Assembly: GCA_963675135.1 (NCBI GenBank)
Contig: OY776132.1
Coordinates: 558,001 to 622,000 of the forward strand
Direction: 5' to 3'
Length of the DNA: 64,000 nt
DNA from: Galeopsis tetrahit
Taxonomy: Eukaryota; Streptophyta; Magnoliopsida; Lamiales; Lamiaceae
The notes beneath the pieces were generated by a model. It had not been told where the DNA came from. It did no database searches and worked only from the letters and a program-made list of their open reading frames with translations. The position numbers were made by a program, and so were the translations under genes. Shown piece by piece: positions 11,001-21,800 of this stretch. The first letter of the stretch is position 1, and each line of letters starts with the position of its first letter.

Positions 11001-12093
11001 TTACATTGCACCCTCTGTCTATAATTATCCACAAGTAAGTCCAACCATATACCATTTAAATTAACTATTTTTAATCTACCCAAGTATTCATACTCCCTCC
11101 ATCCCGGAATAAAAAATTCAAACTTTTCTTTTTTTGTCCGTTCCATAATAAACTTCACACGTTTAAAATGAAAATTCCTCCATAAACTTCCCGGCCCCCA
11201 CCATATTTACAATTAATTTTTACCCAAAATGTCATTACTTTTGACCCCACATATATACACAATTCAACTCAATTAATTAATATATACATGAAATTTACTA
11301 AATTACCCCTCATTATCCTATTCATTACTCAACTTTCTTGAAAAGTGTGCCTCCGTTATTTTTTGCACATTGATTAAGAAATATAGTATTATATGTGCAG
11401 TGAGTTGAGGTAGAGAAGGGATAGAATTTAGTCCCATAATTACTTTCAACATTTTCTAAAATGGTCAAAAAAAAAGTTAAATGAACCAATTTAGTCCTTA
11501 AAAAGAGTTAAATGTAATTGCAAAAAATGGAACTAAATTGGTACATTTAACTTTTTTAGTACTAAAACAGAACAAATTGCGAAAAATCGGACTAAATTGA
11601 TACGTTTAACTTTTTTAAGGCCAAAACGGAACAAATTGTAAAAAAAAAGGACTAAATTGATACATTTAACTTTTTTAGGGCCAAAACAGAACAAATTGCA
11701 AAAAAAAAAAATATTAAATTGATACATTTAATTTTTGTAGGATCATTTAAAAAAAAGTAGAAAATTATGGACTAAATTGGCTTCTATCTCGGGTAGAGAG
11801 AGATATGAAAAAGAGAAAGGTAGAGAAGGGGTAATTTTCGAATTAATGGAGGGATCGAGCGTATAAATATATATGAGTACTATTTATCTAATTAATTTTG
11901 TGAATTTTTACACATGCAGTCACTGACCCTCCATTACCAAAGCTATGCTGGGAAGCTTATAATTTCGATCGGTGCTGATGAAAAATTGATTCCAAATCCT
12001 CATAAACTTTGCGATGATTTTGTTAAATCTCTTGAAGATATAAAGGAAGCTGCAATAAAAAGAGGGCTTCTCAAATATGGTCATAATGAGTGA
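8064..12093 (+). CDS. WSD1-like: WSD1-like O-acyltransferase (wax ester synthase/DGAT family), gene 1
   Basis: Seven exons: 8064-8240, 8707-9264, 9918-9984, 10384-10505, 10611-10823, 10897-11034, 11920-12093; 482 residues, no break. The family esterifies acyl-CoA with fatty alcohol or diacylglycerol. Visible: acidic N-terminus; catalytic HHSMGDG at about residues 135-141; PPWE where many relatives have PLW; hydrophobic segment at about 178-197; NLRPTP; NVMGP at about 398-402; C-terminal SYAGKLIISIG of the DUF1298-type domain. Exon 3/4 is split in phase 1, all others in phase 0. An in-frame ATG at 8001 would add 21 residues, but it lies only 12 bp after a TATTTAAA box and is probably upstream of the transcript start, so 8064 is preferred. 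Introns carry a Stowaway and two copies of repeat X. Confidence 0.93.
9332..9735. mobile_element. repeat X, TIR element in intron 2 of gene 1
   Basis: Inverted ends (GGGATAGAAGTCAATTTAG and its complement near 9709-9735) bound imperfect units of about 60 bp containing ACTAAATTGATACATTTAAC and AAAACAGAACAAATTGC. The flanks CGAGTTAT and CGAATTAT could be a decayed target duplication. Related copies lie at 11418-11790, 55964-56361 and 60192-60857. Confidence 0.6.
10012..10324. mobile_element. Stowaway-like MITE in intron 3 of gene 1
   Basis: The CTCCCTCCATTTTTTAATAA end and the complementary ...TTAAAAATCGGAGGGAG end are flanked by TA on both sides, as in Tc1/mariner Stowaway MITEs. Length 313 bp. 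Absent from intron 3 of the other copies, so inserted after duplication. Confidence 0.8.
11093..11860. mobile_element. Stowaway-like end and repeat X in intron 6 of gene 1
   Basis: A CTCCCTCCATCCCGGAAT end follows TA at 11091-11092. The possible right end (AATGGAGGGATCGAG, about 11845) matches only in part. Inside, 11418-11790 is a repeat X copy with GGGATAG...CTATCTC ends, about four imperfect units of 60 bp, and flanks GTAGAGAAG/GTAGAGAGA suggesting a 9-bp duplication. These explain why intron 6 is 885 bp here against 101 bp in gene 2. Confidence 0.5.
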
Positions 12094-12792
12094 CAGAAAT
12101 ATTTATATATATGTTATTGCTAGATTAATTAATATTGGAAGATGTTTTTATGGCATGTATTATATATTAGTAATATTCAGCAAGATTTTATATGTTTGCA
12201 AGGTATTATTGTAAATTTGTCTACATAATAAATCCCTTAGCGACTTAATTTAGACAATAAGTCTTCTTTTGAAGTATTATTTAACTCACCGGCCAATTAT
12301 GGTTCCTTTAAAATATTTTATGTTGTGAATTTTCTTATCTCCGTGATTATGCGTTGGACAAGTTGAATCCTCGTAGTCAACCTCGTATTTTTTTTTTGGC
12401 AATAATAGTATTCATAAGAGTTTTCAGTGTTATGATCTTATCGCTTCCCATATTTTTTCCGTGATTATGCGCCCTCAAGCTTAGGTGACGTGGGCTTTTT
12501 TGTCGTAATTTGGGCCTTCCTGGCCTAGCTAGCCCATAAGCTACCTAATTGGGCCTGGGCCAGATCTTAATATTTGGCCCAAGACCTCAATGAGCCCAAA
12601 CCTCACATTCCATTAGCCCAAGTGTACGTTGATACCATAAACATGAAAAACACTGCAATTATCTACTCTATATGTGAGACTGCAAATTGAATTTTTTAAC
12701 TTTATCCACCCAACTATATGTTCGTACTTTGAAATAATACAAAATTCTTGGAGAAGATCCAATTGCAAGAGAGTTGAGCACATTTAATTAAA
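12094..12792. other. 3' flank of gene 1 with duplicated copia scrap
   Basis: About 12250-12480 repeats, with frameshifts, the copia scrap found 3' of gene 0 (GTCTTCTTTTGAAGTATTAT..., CCTCGTAGTCAACC..., GTTTTCAGTGTT). The shared position shows the scrap predates the gene 0/gene 1 duplication. 12490-12620 is a GGGCC-rich stretch of unclear origin. No gene. Confidence 0.6.
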
Positions 12793-13211
12793 TGTAGGGA
12801 TGACAACAGAATGGATTTGAGACGAGCGAGTTTATCGACCTACTCTAGGACTCGTTCGACCAGAAATTTTAGAAATCTCACCCTGAATGAGGACCCATCG
12901 GATCCAACCCATTCCAATCCACATTTAATTAATTATTTTTTAAAAAAAATAAAATATTCACATAATCTTTATTTTAACAATATATATAATTGCTTAAATT
13001 AATATCAATTTTTCTTGAAATTAACTTATTTAATATTTTTACACAAATATATATACATGCACACACATATAAAATTATTACAATATTTGTGTGTGACATA
13101 TCTGTTAAATAGATTGACGGGACGAATTCGATAAAAACCAGCTAGCACATTTCATATTTGCTTGACCGAGTTTAAACTCGACCCATACACGGCAAGTTTG
13201 CCATCCCTACA
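12793..13211. mobile_element. hAT-like MITE with TGTAGGGATG ends
   Basis: Perfect 10-bp inverted ends TGTAGGGATG/CATCCCTACA extend imperfectly to TGTAGGGATGACAA and TTTGCCATCCCTACA. TAGGGATGGCAA-type ends are common in plant hAT MITEs. The interior has GAGACGAGCGAG and GGGACGAATTC motifs but no transposase. No clear 8-bp duplication is seen. Confidence 0.6.
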
Positions 13212-14150
13212 TGAATAATAAATGTTAGTCTAGTAGCTAGAATTTGCTTATTATAGTCGATAATTGACAGTTGCATGTGAATATTCTTGATGTACCCAAC
13301 TTTCTGACATTCTTAATGAAAATTTAATGAGTAATTAATGATTATATTTATGGTTATGAATAGACATCCTTTCCGATAGATATTTGTATATTAGGTACTC
13401 CCTGCCAAAAAGATAGCTCAATATTATTTTTTTGGATGTTTCAAATTATAGCTTTATTTTCTTTTTTATTTTAGTAATAAATATTTTATTGTCAATTTTA
13501 CCCCTAATTAATAAGAGTAATTAATGCTTAACAGATTTTGAAAAATGTAATTCAAGGGCAAAATTGACACATTAGCTAAATTTGACTACATTTATTGAAT
13601 TTTCTTAATCTGTGTGTAAAGTCAAATGTAGCTATCTTTGTGGAACGGGGGGAGTATAAAATAACTATTAAGTATTATTAAATTAACATATTACAAAAAA
13701 AAAAGTGAAGGACAAAATTGGAAAAACATTATATTTTATATCACAAAAAAATTGATTTCGCACAAGTATTATTTTACACTTGGAGCTACAAGTATTGTTA
13801 AATTAACATATTACAAAAAATAAAAAGGCAAAGTTGAAATAATTAACATCATTAAATTTTTAAAAAATATATTAAAAATGAAAGGTATTTTGTAAAAATA
13901 ACTAAATTTAAAACTGATTAATAAAGTAAAACGGAAGGGCACATAACAATTTGTCCAAAAAAAAAAATAGAATAAGTACTTGAAGATTCAAAATATAGAA
14001 GCAATAAATTAGGTAGTTGCGGGGAATACCCAGCTTTCATTATTTGCAACTATGAATTGGGTGAGAATTATACGTACTTATGACGTACCAAGAAAATTTA
14101 ATTCATGTGAACTATAAAGAAAAAATTATTTACTTCGCTATATAATAAAA
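13212..14150. other. duplicated intergenic module upstream of gene 2
   Basis: 13240-13390 matches the gene 1 (6660-6830) and gene 3 (25490-25610) upstream modules. 13940-14110 (AAGCAATAAATTAGGTAGTTG...CAACTATGAATTGGGTGAGA) matches 25800-25920 upstream of gene 3. A Stowaway-like MITE lies between. No coding signal. Confidence 0.6.
13398..13654. mobile_element. Stowaway-like MITE
   Basis: The CTCCCTGCCAAAAAGATAGC end and the complementary GCTATCTTTGTGGAACGGGGGGAG end, with TA on each side, 257 bp. It belongs to the same subfamily as 32353-32616: both share an interior with CCCCTAATTAATAAG and GGGCAAAATTG. Confidence 0.75.
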
Positions 14151-16087
14151 CTTGAGAATTTTTATAAAAAAAGTCACTCCTACCGATACTTTAAGATCAA
14201 AGTTGAATATAAATAACTCATTATGCCCTTAGATTTAAGACTAATTTAATATTTAATTAACCAATCCTTTAATTATCTTTTTTTCAAAATCCAAGATTTT
14301 CTCAACCGTTCATTCACCATTCTTCACCTTCCTTTCATAATTTCAACTCAACAATTCGAAATTGATTCAGTCAATTCTATATTTTCAATTATACACCAAC
14401 TCAAAAATTCACAATTATTCTCAGATTCAGTCAATTCCATAATTCAAACAAAAGATTCACAATTATTCTTTCTCAGATTTACACCAACTCTGTAATTTAT
14501 CGCCACCGCCCACCGACACGATCTGATTTTCTCCGCTTCGACGTCTCGGATCCGGGTTAATTGGATGGTGGGGACGGGGGAGGGATTTCGGAGAGGCGGG
14601 AGAGGGAGTAGGTAACGGCGGGGATGCGACGGCGAAGGATGGTGGAGAGGATGACTGGATCTGTGAGTGTTCGATGTGTGCAGACGAAGACCTTATATGT
14701 GAAATCACCTTAAAAAAAAAAAGGGATTTCACCAATAAGGTCTTTTCACATATAGTTTTTTCAAATAAGAACAAGGTTCAAATTAATTTCAAATTAAAGT
14801 CAAAATCCAACTTAAATGTACCATCTTACCCTTAATATTTAAAATTGTGTTTTAATATAATATTAAGTCAACTAATTTTAAAATTTGAATGCAAACCTTT
14901 CTCTCTTTCTCAAACCCCGTTGATTATTCTACATCCTCAATTTTAGGACTTTCCCCAAATCTCTGATATTCAAGTCTTCCCCAAATAATATTTGATATTC
15001 AAGTCTTTCCCGAATCTATGATATTCAAGTATCTCTCATATTCAAATCTTCTCCAAATCTCTGATATTCAAGTCTTATCCAAATCTCTGATATTCAAGTC
15101 TTCCCCAAATCTTTGATATTCAATTTCATGTTTAGACTTAAGATCTGCAGAAAAATCGTCAAATCAAATTAGATGTGCATATGCAAATATCATTATGCAG
15201 AAAAACGACTTTAATGCAAATTAGATCTGCATTAATAAAATCAGTTTATTAATGTGGGTCACATACCAGTGACTTGATTCAAGACTTCTAGAAACGTTGA
15301 AAACTGATTAACACGAACCAACTTGATTTTCCCATCGAATTCGATCCTGAGTATCACGAAATAATAAAATTAATTGATAATCTGCTATTTATCAGAAAAA
15401 CCCTAAAATAATAACAAAATAACATATACAAACGACTAACAATCAATCTGCATCTCTGTGTTTAGCTAAATATATGAACATAGAATACTTTTGAAACTGG
15501 AATCAATGATTTAACACAGTAATTGAAATCGTGGACGACGACGACAAGGAAGACCTACCATCGACAATGTTGTTGTCTTCCTGTCTAGGAAATATATGCA
15601 AATATCTTAATTTTTTAGGCATCGATGAATTAACAATTGAATTGAATGTGGAAAATAGATTTGCAATTTAGTGAATTTACTATACACTGCAAATCGAATT
15701 AGCATAATGATTTTATTATGGAAAGTAGAATCAATAATTATGAATTAAACGGAAATAATTTTGATGAGAGAATTAAACAGAAATAATTTTGAAGAGAGAA
15801 TTAAACGAAAAAACTGGAAAAAAAAAAAAGAGAGAGAGATTTTAATGAGATAATTAAACGGAAAGAATATTTATTTGATTATAATGTTGTTCAAGAAAGT
15901 TGTGAAATTTATGGAATATTATGAATCGATAAATTAAGGATTAAAATTTAAAATTAGTGTTCAGATTTAAATCTAAGGCATAATGGGTTATTTACATTCA
16001 ATTTTGACCTTAATTTAAATGATTAGAATTTTTGTTCTTAATTTGATAAGTGTCTCTATGAATGATCATTTTTGTAAATATTCTCAA
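14151..16087. mobile_element. large TIR element, possibly Mutator-like, upstream of gene 2
   Basis: Long imperfect inverted ends: TTGAGAATTTTTATAAAAA... at 14151 mirrors ...TTTTTGTAAATATTCTCAA at 16087. Homology continues inward over roughly 90 bp through AATAACTCATTATGCCCTTAG and its complement. The interior holds a short GC-rich stretch (14510-14650), a tandem repeat and AT-rich filler. No transposase. No clear target duplication is visible, so the class is inferred from the long ends only. Confidence 0.55.
14951..15122. repeat. tandem repeat, about 30-bp unit, six copies
   Basis: Imperfect head-to-tail repeats of a unit with CCCCAAATCTCTGATATTCA and AAGTCTT, inside the TIR element at 14151-16087. 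Copies vary in length by a few bases. No sign of coding. Confidence 0.8.
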
Positions 16088-16106
16088 TATGGACAACATC
16101 TCAGCA

Positions 16107-16206
16107 TACCCCTAAACTTATTTATTTTATACATAAACTAATCAATATTTATTAAACCTCGTGCCAAAGAAGTGGATATAATAAAATTGGACCGAGGAGG
16201 AAGTAT
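16107..16206. mobile_element. truncated Stowaway-like MITE (right half)
   Basis: CCCCTAAACTTATTTATTTT...AATTGGACCGAGGAGGAAGTA matches the right third of the intact Stowaway at 27423-27696. The left part is missing and the break lies close to the TIR element ending at 16087. Confidence 0.55.
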
Positions 16207-18728
16207 TTATTACAGGTGATATAAACCTGCAAACTTAATTGGGAACATGAAGTGCATTACATATTTATTACCAGGTGATATGTTCATGCAAACTTGATTG
16301 AAACATGAAGGGCAACGCATGTTTATTAACATGTGATATGAACATGCAAACTTAATTGTACCCTATATTCTGTATATATAGCTTATAACACATATAGTTA
16401 TATTAATAGACAAAAACTTTGTCACCGACTCAGGACTATGTTAGGAGGGCTAAAAAAAAATGATCCAAAATATATTGTTGTTACATTAGTATAGTATGGA
16501 TAATGCCAAAAACTTATATACAATATTTCACCATAGTCTTATGGTGCAATATGACCTATTCTTATGTTTTTATCCGGTATCCATCTTCTTCTCCTCCTCT
16601 GTTTTCTGCGCCGCCTCCGTCACTCCTCTTCTTTCTCTTTTCTGCGCCGATCTCGGTCACTCCTCTTCTTTCTCTGCGATGCCTTCTTTTCTGCGCCGAT
16701 ACGCGATGCCTTATCTTCTCTTCTGGGCGGGACAGATTTCTCCTTCAGATTCAATAAAAAAAATATTCAGAAACTGTTCAGATTTCTAATCTGCTAATCA
16801 CGAATTTTTTGAATGAATTAATGAGATTCCAATTAATTGTTGTGTTTTGTAATTGTAGCGATCGATAAATTATTCAACATAGTTGTGTTTTTCGTGTTTT
16901 CAATTATTGTTCTTCGTCTTTTTTAATGTGGGTATCTCATTCACTCTCAATAATGACGTTTTAGTTATACAGTAACACATTTTTCTTAATACAGTAATAC
17001 ACTTGTGTTTATATAGTAACACATTTTTCTGTGTTACTTTAAGGTCAAATATGTGTTACTCAAAAGCCAATTGTGTGTTACTTGTCCTTACAGTAACACG
17101 TATTTGTCCGTACAGTAACATATAATTGTATTTATAGTAACACGGATTAAGAGCAAATTTTTCTATTTTATCTTTCCTTAAATTAATTTGTATTAATATT
17201 TCCTGTGAAAAGTCAATTTATGTGTTATTTGTACTTATAGTAACACATATTTGGTCTTGTAGTAACATATAATTACCTTTATAGTAACACAGACCTGAAA
17301 CCCGTTATCCTGTTAGCCTCCTGCGCGCGACTTTTCCGCGATTTTTAAGGAAATATTTGTTTGACCGGTCAAACCCGCTACAAATCCGCGAATTTTGACC
17401 CTTCCTTAAATATACTAATATTTCACGTGAAATATTGCACATAAGTGCGGCCCATGGATAATTGAGAAAATAATCATTCAAATTATTGAACAACGAATAT
17501 TTTATTTATTTTATTTATTGTTATGTAAAATTAAAGAAATTATTAAATTAAACTATGAGTTATGTAATTTACATTTTTTCATCAATCTTTTTTTAAGAGG
17601 CTAATTAAATTATTTATTTATATATACACCACCACTGCATAAGTTAATTGCAAACCTAATTCAAATATATTAAAGTAATACAATTAAAAGGGATTATCCT
17701 TTTATCAGTTTTGCCATTAATATATGTGCAAAATAATTATTTTTATATATAAGTATCAAATGTGCAATATATAATTTATTTTGAGATAATTTTTACAAAA
17801 AAACTCATCACTCAAATGATTTATTAAATTATTTTTCCATTAATTTATTTATTTTAAATATATATTAAGGGGGTGGGGTTTGGGTGGGGGTGCAAGGGCC
17901 CTTTGGACATAGGGTAGGTCCGCCCCTGCTTATCACATGTATATTGTTTGATCCATAAACTTATAATCACTACAATAAAATTATTTTTTAGTGACAGAAT
18001 CCTCTTATTATTATTTTTGTAATTAAAAGTACGTTTTTAGTGATAAAAAATTAATTATTAATGACAGAATATGTCACTAAAAATTAATTTTTTCGTAATA
18101 AATTCTTATTGAATCATGTTTTAAAGCAAAATAAAAATAAATGCTAAAGTGGAATCTTACCTAATACATGAGACCATTTAACCTAATACATGAGACCATT
18201 TAACGCAAAACTCACTCTATATTAAAATAATATGCAGTCTTTAAACATCGTCGGTAGATGCATAATGTGCATGGTAGGAGCAAAATTTTCAATTAAATAC
18301 CATCTGAAAATGAGACTCATGATCATTGTGTGGACAAATGAAATATGGGTGAAATAACTAGAGTTGCACTCAGTAGAATTTGAACTCATGACATGGACAT
18401 GAGCCAAATATTCTGATACTATGAAAAAAAAAAATTATCTCATCTAAAAGTAGAGGCGGATACCGCATACTATTTGGGGGTATAACTTAATTTCAAGATT
18501 GAATTTATTTAAAAAAATTCTTATGTAAAAAAAAATGTCTCGTTAAAATTCTCGACAATCAAAACTACACCCCCATTTTTTAACTTAATATTTTTCGTGC
18601 CCCAAATACTAAATTCTGAATCCTGCACGGTCTAAATTCACGAATATCTACCTACATTTAATTTGATCCGCATTGATATAAGTGTTCAATAAAAATACCT
18701 TAAAGGCAAGGTAAATAACGTGTTTTTC
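16207..18728. other. intergenic upstream of gene 2, with a later insertion
   Basis: 16219-16400 contains about three diverged copies of a block with CATGCAAACTTAATTG, single at 7640-7670 upstream of gene 1. 17960-18720 resumes sequence shared with gene 3 upstream (26100-26180 and 28180-28800), including CATGAGACCATT and ATCTACCTACATTTAATTTG. About 16440-17950 is therefore probably an insertion: CT-rich repeats at 16580-16700, the GTAACAC array, and an end reading GGTCCGCCCCTG. Open frames in the CT-rich part are compositional. Confidence 0.5.
16969..17290. repeat. dispersed GTAACAC motif array
   Basis: The heptamer GTAACAC, its complement GTGTTAC and one-base variants recur more than ten times in about 320 bp, mostly as AGTAACACATWTTT or TAGTAACAC, on both strands. 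Spacing is irregular (15-40 bp). It lies in the putative insertion upstream of gene 2; role unknown. Confidence 0.6.
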
Positions 18729-18737
18729 TATATATAT
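18729..18737 (+). promoter_or_regulatory. TATA box of gene 2
   Basis: TATATATAT lies 64 bp upstream of the chosen ATG (18801). Gene 3 has the same box at 28841-28849, 66 bp before its ATG, in the same context (TGCATGTATRT after it). Confidence 0.55.
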
Positions 18738-18800
18738 GCATGTATGTTTGTGGGTTGATTCACTCTCATGCTAATAACCATGAAAAATAGTACGAAGAAA

Positions 18801-21800
18801 ATGGCGAAAGAAGAAGAAGAAGAGCCAGCTAGCCCTAGTGCTCGATTGATGAATGCTAAAGAACTCAATCTCTGTATAATCTCAGTATTTGGTTACAACA
18901 CGGCGATCGATCCAAGCTTATACAAGAATAGTGTCGAGCAAACACTCCTCAAACACCCTCGTTTCTCGTCCATCCTTGTAAGTCAAACGACGTATTTTTA
19001 AATTTTGCAATTCGATATCAGACTTATTAAGTTTTTGCAATTCTATCAAAAGAGCTATTTTTTTATGTATGAGACCTTGTCGGGAGAAAAATTCATTTTA
19101 CATCCTGTAACTTAGGTGTAATCCAGTTTATATCCTTTAAGTTTTTACTTTTTTAATTTACGTCATTTTCAGTCTAATTTACATCCATTTGACCGGAAAA
19201 TTGGAATTTTGGTCAAATAGTCCAATTTACGGTCATTTAAGTTTGAAAAATAGAAATTAATAAATTGGACTAAAAGGACGTAAATTAGACCAAAAAGAAT
19301 GTAAATTGAAAAATTGAAAACTTAAAGGATATAAATTGTAATAGATCTAAGTTACAGGACGCAAAATGAAATTTTCTATCTGACATTGTATGAAATTATA
19401 TACAAAAAAAATTAGAAGGTTGTGTATTAAATTATTTGAAATTTCAAACTGCCACGTCAGCATTAGCTTCAAGAAAATTGTCGTATGATATAATTGTAAA
19501 TTTCAAATAGTTCGTATATCGAATTGTCATGTGATATAAATGTCGTGATTTTTTATACAACTTATCTATTATCATATTTTAAATAAAATAAGATGGAGAA
19601 GAAGGGAAAATGTTCGTGGAGGCAAACACACGTAGACATCGACGACCATGTAATTGTCGCGGATTTGGATCCTGATATGGAGCCCTCCGATGAATTTGTC
19701 GAGGATTTCGTAACAAATTTGACGAAAATGCCCCTGGATATGACAAAGCCACCCTGGGAAATCCACATTCTTAATGTGAAAACATCGGATGCAAAGGCCA
19801 TTACCATATTCAAGATTCATCACTCAATGGGAGATGGAGTGTCTCTCATGGCTCTTTGCCATGCATGTTCTAAAAAGATCTCAGATCCTGAAGCTTTACC
19901 CGTTATGCCCTTGTCCAAGAAAAATAAACGTGATAAATCAGGGTTGCTAAAAGGGTTATTTGTCTTTGTGTGGACAATATTTTTGGTTATTTTCTACACT
20001 TTGGTTGATACTGTAGAGTTTATTGCTACACTAATGTTCTTGAAAGATGAAGAGACTCCAATTAAAGCAACCGAGCTTACTTATAAAAGATTTGTTCATC
20101 GGATTGTTAATCTTGATGATGTTAAGCTCGTCAAGACAGCTATGAATGTGGTATGTTTTTAATCATAAAATCTTTACAATTTTTTCGTTTTTCTATTTTT
20201 ATAATTCACATTTCTAAAATGGAAATACTATTGACACATGCACTAATTTCTTTCGAAAGAGGTTTCCATCCTGTACAGAAACTCATGTGTAGAGGAAAAC
20301 TCTTAAATCACACACACGCATATGGGTGTGTGTGATCCAAGGGTTCCCCTTATGCACAACAACACAGGATCCCCAGTACATGATAGGATCCGGATCACTC
20401 TATTTCTATTTTATCTGCACCCTTAAACTTCTACTTTTTATACTAACAATTAGATTTTTTTAAAACATGTGTTCAACTCAAATGAAAAATGTATAAATGG
20501 ACGGAGGGAGTATATGTTGAAAATTTGACCTATATATTTTCTGTTTCATATTCCCTTCCTCCATTCACAAATAAGTGACGTTTTAGCTTCTTCTTTTTTA
20601 TTAATTGAAGTTAAATTAAAATTGGTGTGTATTGACAAGTTTACTCTTAATTAATTAATGAAGTTCTATTAACACATCCCATAATTTTAGATTCCCTTAA
20701 ATATTTTATCTTTTGCATATATCTTTAAATTCTTCATCAAGTTTTATGGAGATAAGATTTATCATATGAAGAAAAATAAGTAGGAGTGTGGGAGAGATCT
20801 CATAATGTGTAAAAGGGGTTAAAACACCATTTAATTGTGTACAATCATGGAATGCAAAAACATCATTTATTTGTGTAATGAGAGAGTATTGATTTTTTTT
20901 TATTTTGAAAACATGCACGGTATGTATATTAAATATTTTATTTATTTATTTAGAGCATTAATGACGTTGTGCTTGGAGTCACAGAAGCTGGCCTCACTCG
21001 TTATCTCAACACAAGATATGGTAAATTAATTCATCCGGCCTTTTTCATTTTTATATTTTATTATTTTTTGCAATTCTTGAAATTATTTATTTGATATATA
21101 TCTCCATATTTTCACGCAGAAAAAGATGGGGAAAATGGTGGGGGTTTACCTAGAAATTTACGAGTTAGGTCAACTGTTGTGTTTAACCTAAGACCTACCC
21201 CAACTATTGAGGTATATATTCACATTTTTAATTCTTATTTAACTTATATATATATACCCCTTAAAAGAAATGAAATTATATAATGATTTATTACAGAATT
21301 TAATCGAGATGATGGAGAAAAGGAAATTAAATGGATGGGGCAATGCAATAGGCATCGCTATTCTTCCTTTCACTATATCTCTTCAAGACGATCCTTTAAC
21401 TCACATTCGTCGTGCAAAATCCAATATGGACAAAAAAAAACTCTCAATTGGACACAAATTTTCCACCCTTGTAATGAAGACACTCATGCGGTTGTTTGGA
21501 ACCAAGGTAACAATTTATCGATTTCTATTATATAATCTGCCGGAGCCAGAACCAAATAGAATTGAAGGAGGACCATTTATGAATAATAAATTTTAATTTA
21601 ATATCATATAAGTATTTTTTAAACATATAGTAATATACTAGTACAATAAAAGTTTCATTCACTTTGCTCATTACATATAAAATCAGGGACGGACCCAGTA
21701 AGTGTCCAGGGGGGTCACTGGGCTCCTACCAATTTTTTTTTATATATATATATTATATTTTTTTTAGTAATTATTTATATAATTTTTTTATGTTTCAAGA

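Noticed and set aside
14463..14774. ORF of 103 residues, minus strand
   Set aside because: Pro/Ser-rich frame in a short GC-rich stretch of a TIR element; no domain.
14951..15122. CRISPR-like array
   Set aside because: Contiguous minisatellite units without spacers, in a eukaryotic transposon.
16496..16797. Three overlapping ORFs with Phe/Ser/Leu-rich products
   Set aside because: Product of a CT-rich imperfect repeat read in all three frames.
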